DNA of 39,891 bases from CALAEC01 sp050692915 (GTDB taxonomy: Bacteria; Actinomycetota; UBA4738; CALAEC01): NCBI GenBank assembly GCA_050692915.1, contig JBOGVU010000017.1, positions 1-39,891 on the forward strand, read 5' to 3'. Both the position numbers and the translations under genes were made by a program. Under the pieces are notes generated by a model. The model worked only from the letters and a program-made list of their open reading frames with translations. It made no database searches and was not told the DNA's origin. Shown one piece after another: positions 38,737 to 39,891 of the stretch. The stretch's first letter is position 1. Each line of letters begins with the position of its first letter.

Positions 38737-39711
38737 GTGCGAAGAGCGCTCCAGGTGGCGGCGCCGACGGTGGCCCTGGCGGTCTGCCTCTCCGTGGTGG
38801 AACTGCCTCTGTTCGTTGAGGCGCCCGGACGTGCCCGCTCCGTCCTTCCCCTCATCGACGTGGACGGCACCTCGACGTACGAGTCCGAGGGCCGGCTCCT
38901 GATGACCACCGTGAACGTCGGCCGGCTGAGCGCGTTCGAGGCCCTGGCGGCCTGGATCGATCCGCAGGCCGAGGTGATCCCCGAGCACGTCGTCATCCCC
39001 CCGGGGCAGACTGACCGGGAGTACGAGCGGGCGTCCCGCTCCCAGATGGACCAGAGCAAGATCGCCGCGGTGGCCGTGGCCCTCGAGCTCCTGACGGACT
39101 ATCCCGACGAGCACGGGCCCGGGGTGATCGTCCAGGACGTCCTCGGGGGCGCTCCCGCCGAGGGCCGCCTGTTCCCCGGCGACCTGATCACCCACGTGAA
39201 CGAATCGCCGGTGGCCGATGTGGACCAGCTCCGCGACGCGATCGGGGCCGCGGAGGACGGGCGCCCGGTGACGCTTCGCGTCCGGCCGATCGAGGGGGGA
39301 ACCGCCAGCACCGTCGAGGTTCGCCCCACCCGCGTGGAAGGGGTCGACCGCCCGGTGATCGGGATCGCCACCGTGGCGAATTTCCCGTACGACGTCGACA
39401 TCCAGAGCGGGACGGTCGGGGGGCCGTCGGCCGGGCTCATGTGGGCGCTGGGGGTGATCGAGATCCTCACGCCCGAGGACCTGACGGGTGACCGGGTGAT
39501 CGCCGGGACGGGGACGGTCGACCTCGAGGGCCGGGTCGGCCGCATCGGCGGGGTCCGCCAGAAGGTGGTCGGGGCGGAGGACGCCGGCGCGGAGGTGTTC
39601 CTGCTGCCCACGGGGGACATGGCGGACGCCCGCGGGGCGGGGGAACGCATCGAGCTCGTGCCGGTCGACACCGTCGAGCAGGCCCTGCGCTTCCTGGAGG
39701 ACCGCGCGTGA
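38737..39711 (+). CDS. Membrane-anchored PDZ/Lon-like (S16) serine protease
   Basis: A 324-residue protein. One N-terminal membrane helix (about 7-28) anchors it with the rest outside. A PDZ domain (about 128-205: GVIVQDVLGGAPAEGRLFPGDLI) is followed by a Lon-type protease core with the catalytic Ser231 (GTVGGPSAGLMWALG) and Lys276 (GGVRQKVVGAEDAGAEVF). The family resembles YlbL of Bacillus and the actinobacterial PDZ proteins near DUF2342. It lacks an ATPase domain, as do all in this family. GTG 38737 has GGGAGGT at a good distance; a TAGCCT hexamer at 38708-38713 may be the -10. The stop overlaps the next gene by four bases. Confidence 0.93.
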   Translation: MRRALQVAAPTVALAVCLSVVELPLFVEAPGRARSVLPLIDVDGTSTYESEGRLLMTTVNVGRLSAFEALAAWIDPQAEVIPEHVVIPPGQTDREYERASRSQMDQSKIAAVAVALELLTDYPDEHGPGVIVQDVLGGAPAEGRLFPGDLITHVNESPVADVDQLRDAIGAAEDGRPVTLRVRPIEGGTASTVEVRPTRVEGVDRPVIGIATVANFPYDVDIQSGTVGGPSAGLMWALGVIEILTPEDLTGDRVIAGTGTVDLEGRVGRIGGVRQKVVGAEDAGAEVFLLPTGDMADARGAGERIELVPVDTVEQALRFLEDRA

Positions 39712-39891
39712 GCTCGAGCCTCCCGCCGGCGGTGGAGTTCGGAGCGCACCTGGTGATCCTGCTGGTGACGGTGGCCGCGGCCGTGGCGCTGGCCCGGGAG
39801 CGTGGCCGCCGGCCGATGGCCCGGGCGGCGGGCGCCATCGGGTTCCTGGCGCTGGCCGGTGCCGAGGCAATCCGGGGCGCCGGGGTGGTGG
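39708..39891 (+). CDS. Membrane protein, start only (runs off the window)
   Basis: Sixty-one residues are readable from GTG 39708, which overlaps the protease stop as GTGA. They hold one clear hydrophobic helix (HLVILLVTVAAAVALA) followed by an Arg-rich loop and a second hydrophobic stretch (AAGAIGFLALAGAEAI). No family can be named. Co-translation with the PDZ/Lon-like protease suggests a joint role at the membrane. Confidence 0.6.
   Translation, partial: MSSSLPPAVEFGAHLVILLVTVAAAVALARERGRRPMARAAGAIGFLALAGAEAIRGAGVV

Overview
This is a very GC-rich (about 70 % by eye), gene-dense window that reads like chromosome from a member of the Actinomycetota. The phylum call rests on several gene families and signals: a DUF5319 protein, an Rv2578c-type radical SAM protein, a DUF2342 zinc metalloprotease near a PDZ/Lon-like protease, LigD in Pol-PE-Lig order beside Ku, an amt-glnK-glnD operon behind a GlnR-type box, and many leaderless starts. 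I cannot place it below phylum; an uncultured, deep-branching lineage is possible. I see no tRNA, rRNA, CRISPR array, insertion sequence or prophage.

Layout. 1-2992: a low-complexity protein tail, a small unknown gene, and a PAS-PAS-GGDEF-EAL protein. 3116-5797: a PadR regulator with its promoter/operator and a two-gene ABC-2 exporter whose permease is frameshifted. 5879-7101: a PIG-L deacetylase and a DUF5319 zinc-ribbon protein. 7109-8891: two tandem secreted glycosidase-like paralogues. 8960-12397: divergent ligD and ku (bacterial NHEJ). 12404-16862: a STAS protein, then the nitrogen-control operon amt-glnK-glnD. 16876-19258: a small hydrolase, a PaaI thioesterase, a zinc-finger protein, and a frameshifted esterase. 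19303-23859: an orphan ParS/MbcA-like protein, an intein-containing radical SAM protein, a methyltransferase, an HTH protein, an SCP2 protein and a YgjP-type metallopeptidase. 23917-29692: a spermidine/putrescine importer operon (A-D-B-C) with an XRE-cupin regulator and a saccharopine-dehydrogenase-like enzyme. 29704-35181: upp divergent from a BMP-type nucleoside importer. 35185-39891: a PNPOx-like protein, a DUF2342 metalloprotease, an MreB homologue, a two-TM protein, a PDZ/Lon-like protease, and the start of a membrane protein.

The most notable items are: (i) an intein with two LAGLIDADG motifs inserted exactly at the third cysteine of the [4Fe-4S] motif of the radical SAM protein; (ii) a repeated architecture in which a TANNNT -10 hexamer lies 6-9 nt upstream of the start codon, seen at about a dozen genes and implying widespread leaderless transcription; (iii) a four-half-site GlnR-type box upstream of amt; (iv) a divergent leaderless gene pair whose -10 boxes overlap; (v) an 11-codon leaderless mini-ORF whose stop overlaps the mreB start; and (vi) two genes broken by single-base shifts, which may be mutations or read errors.
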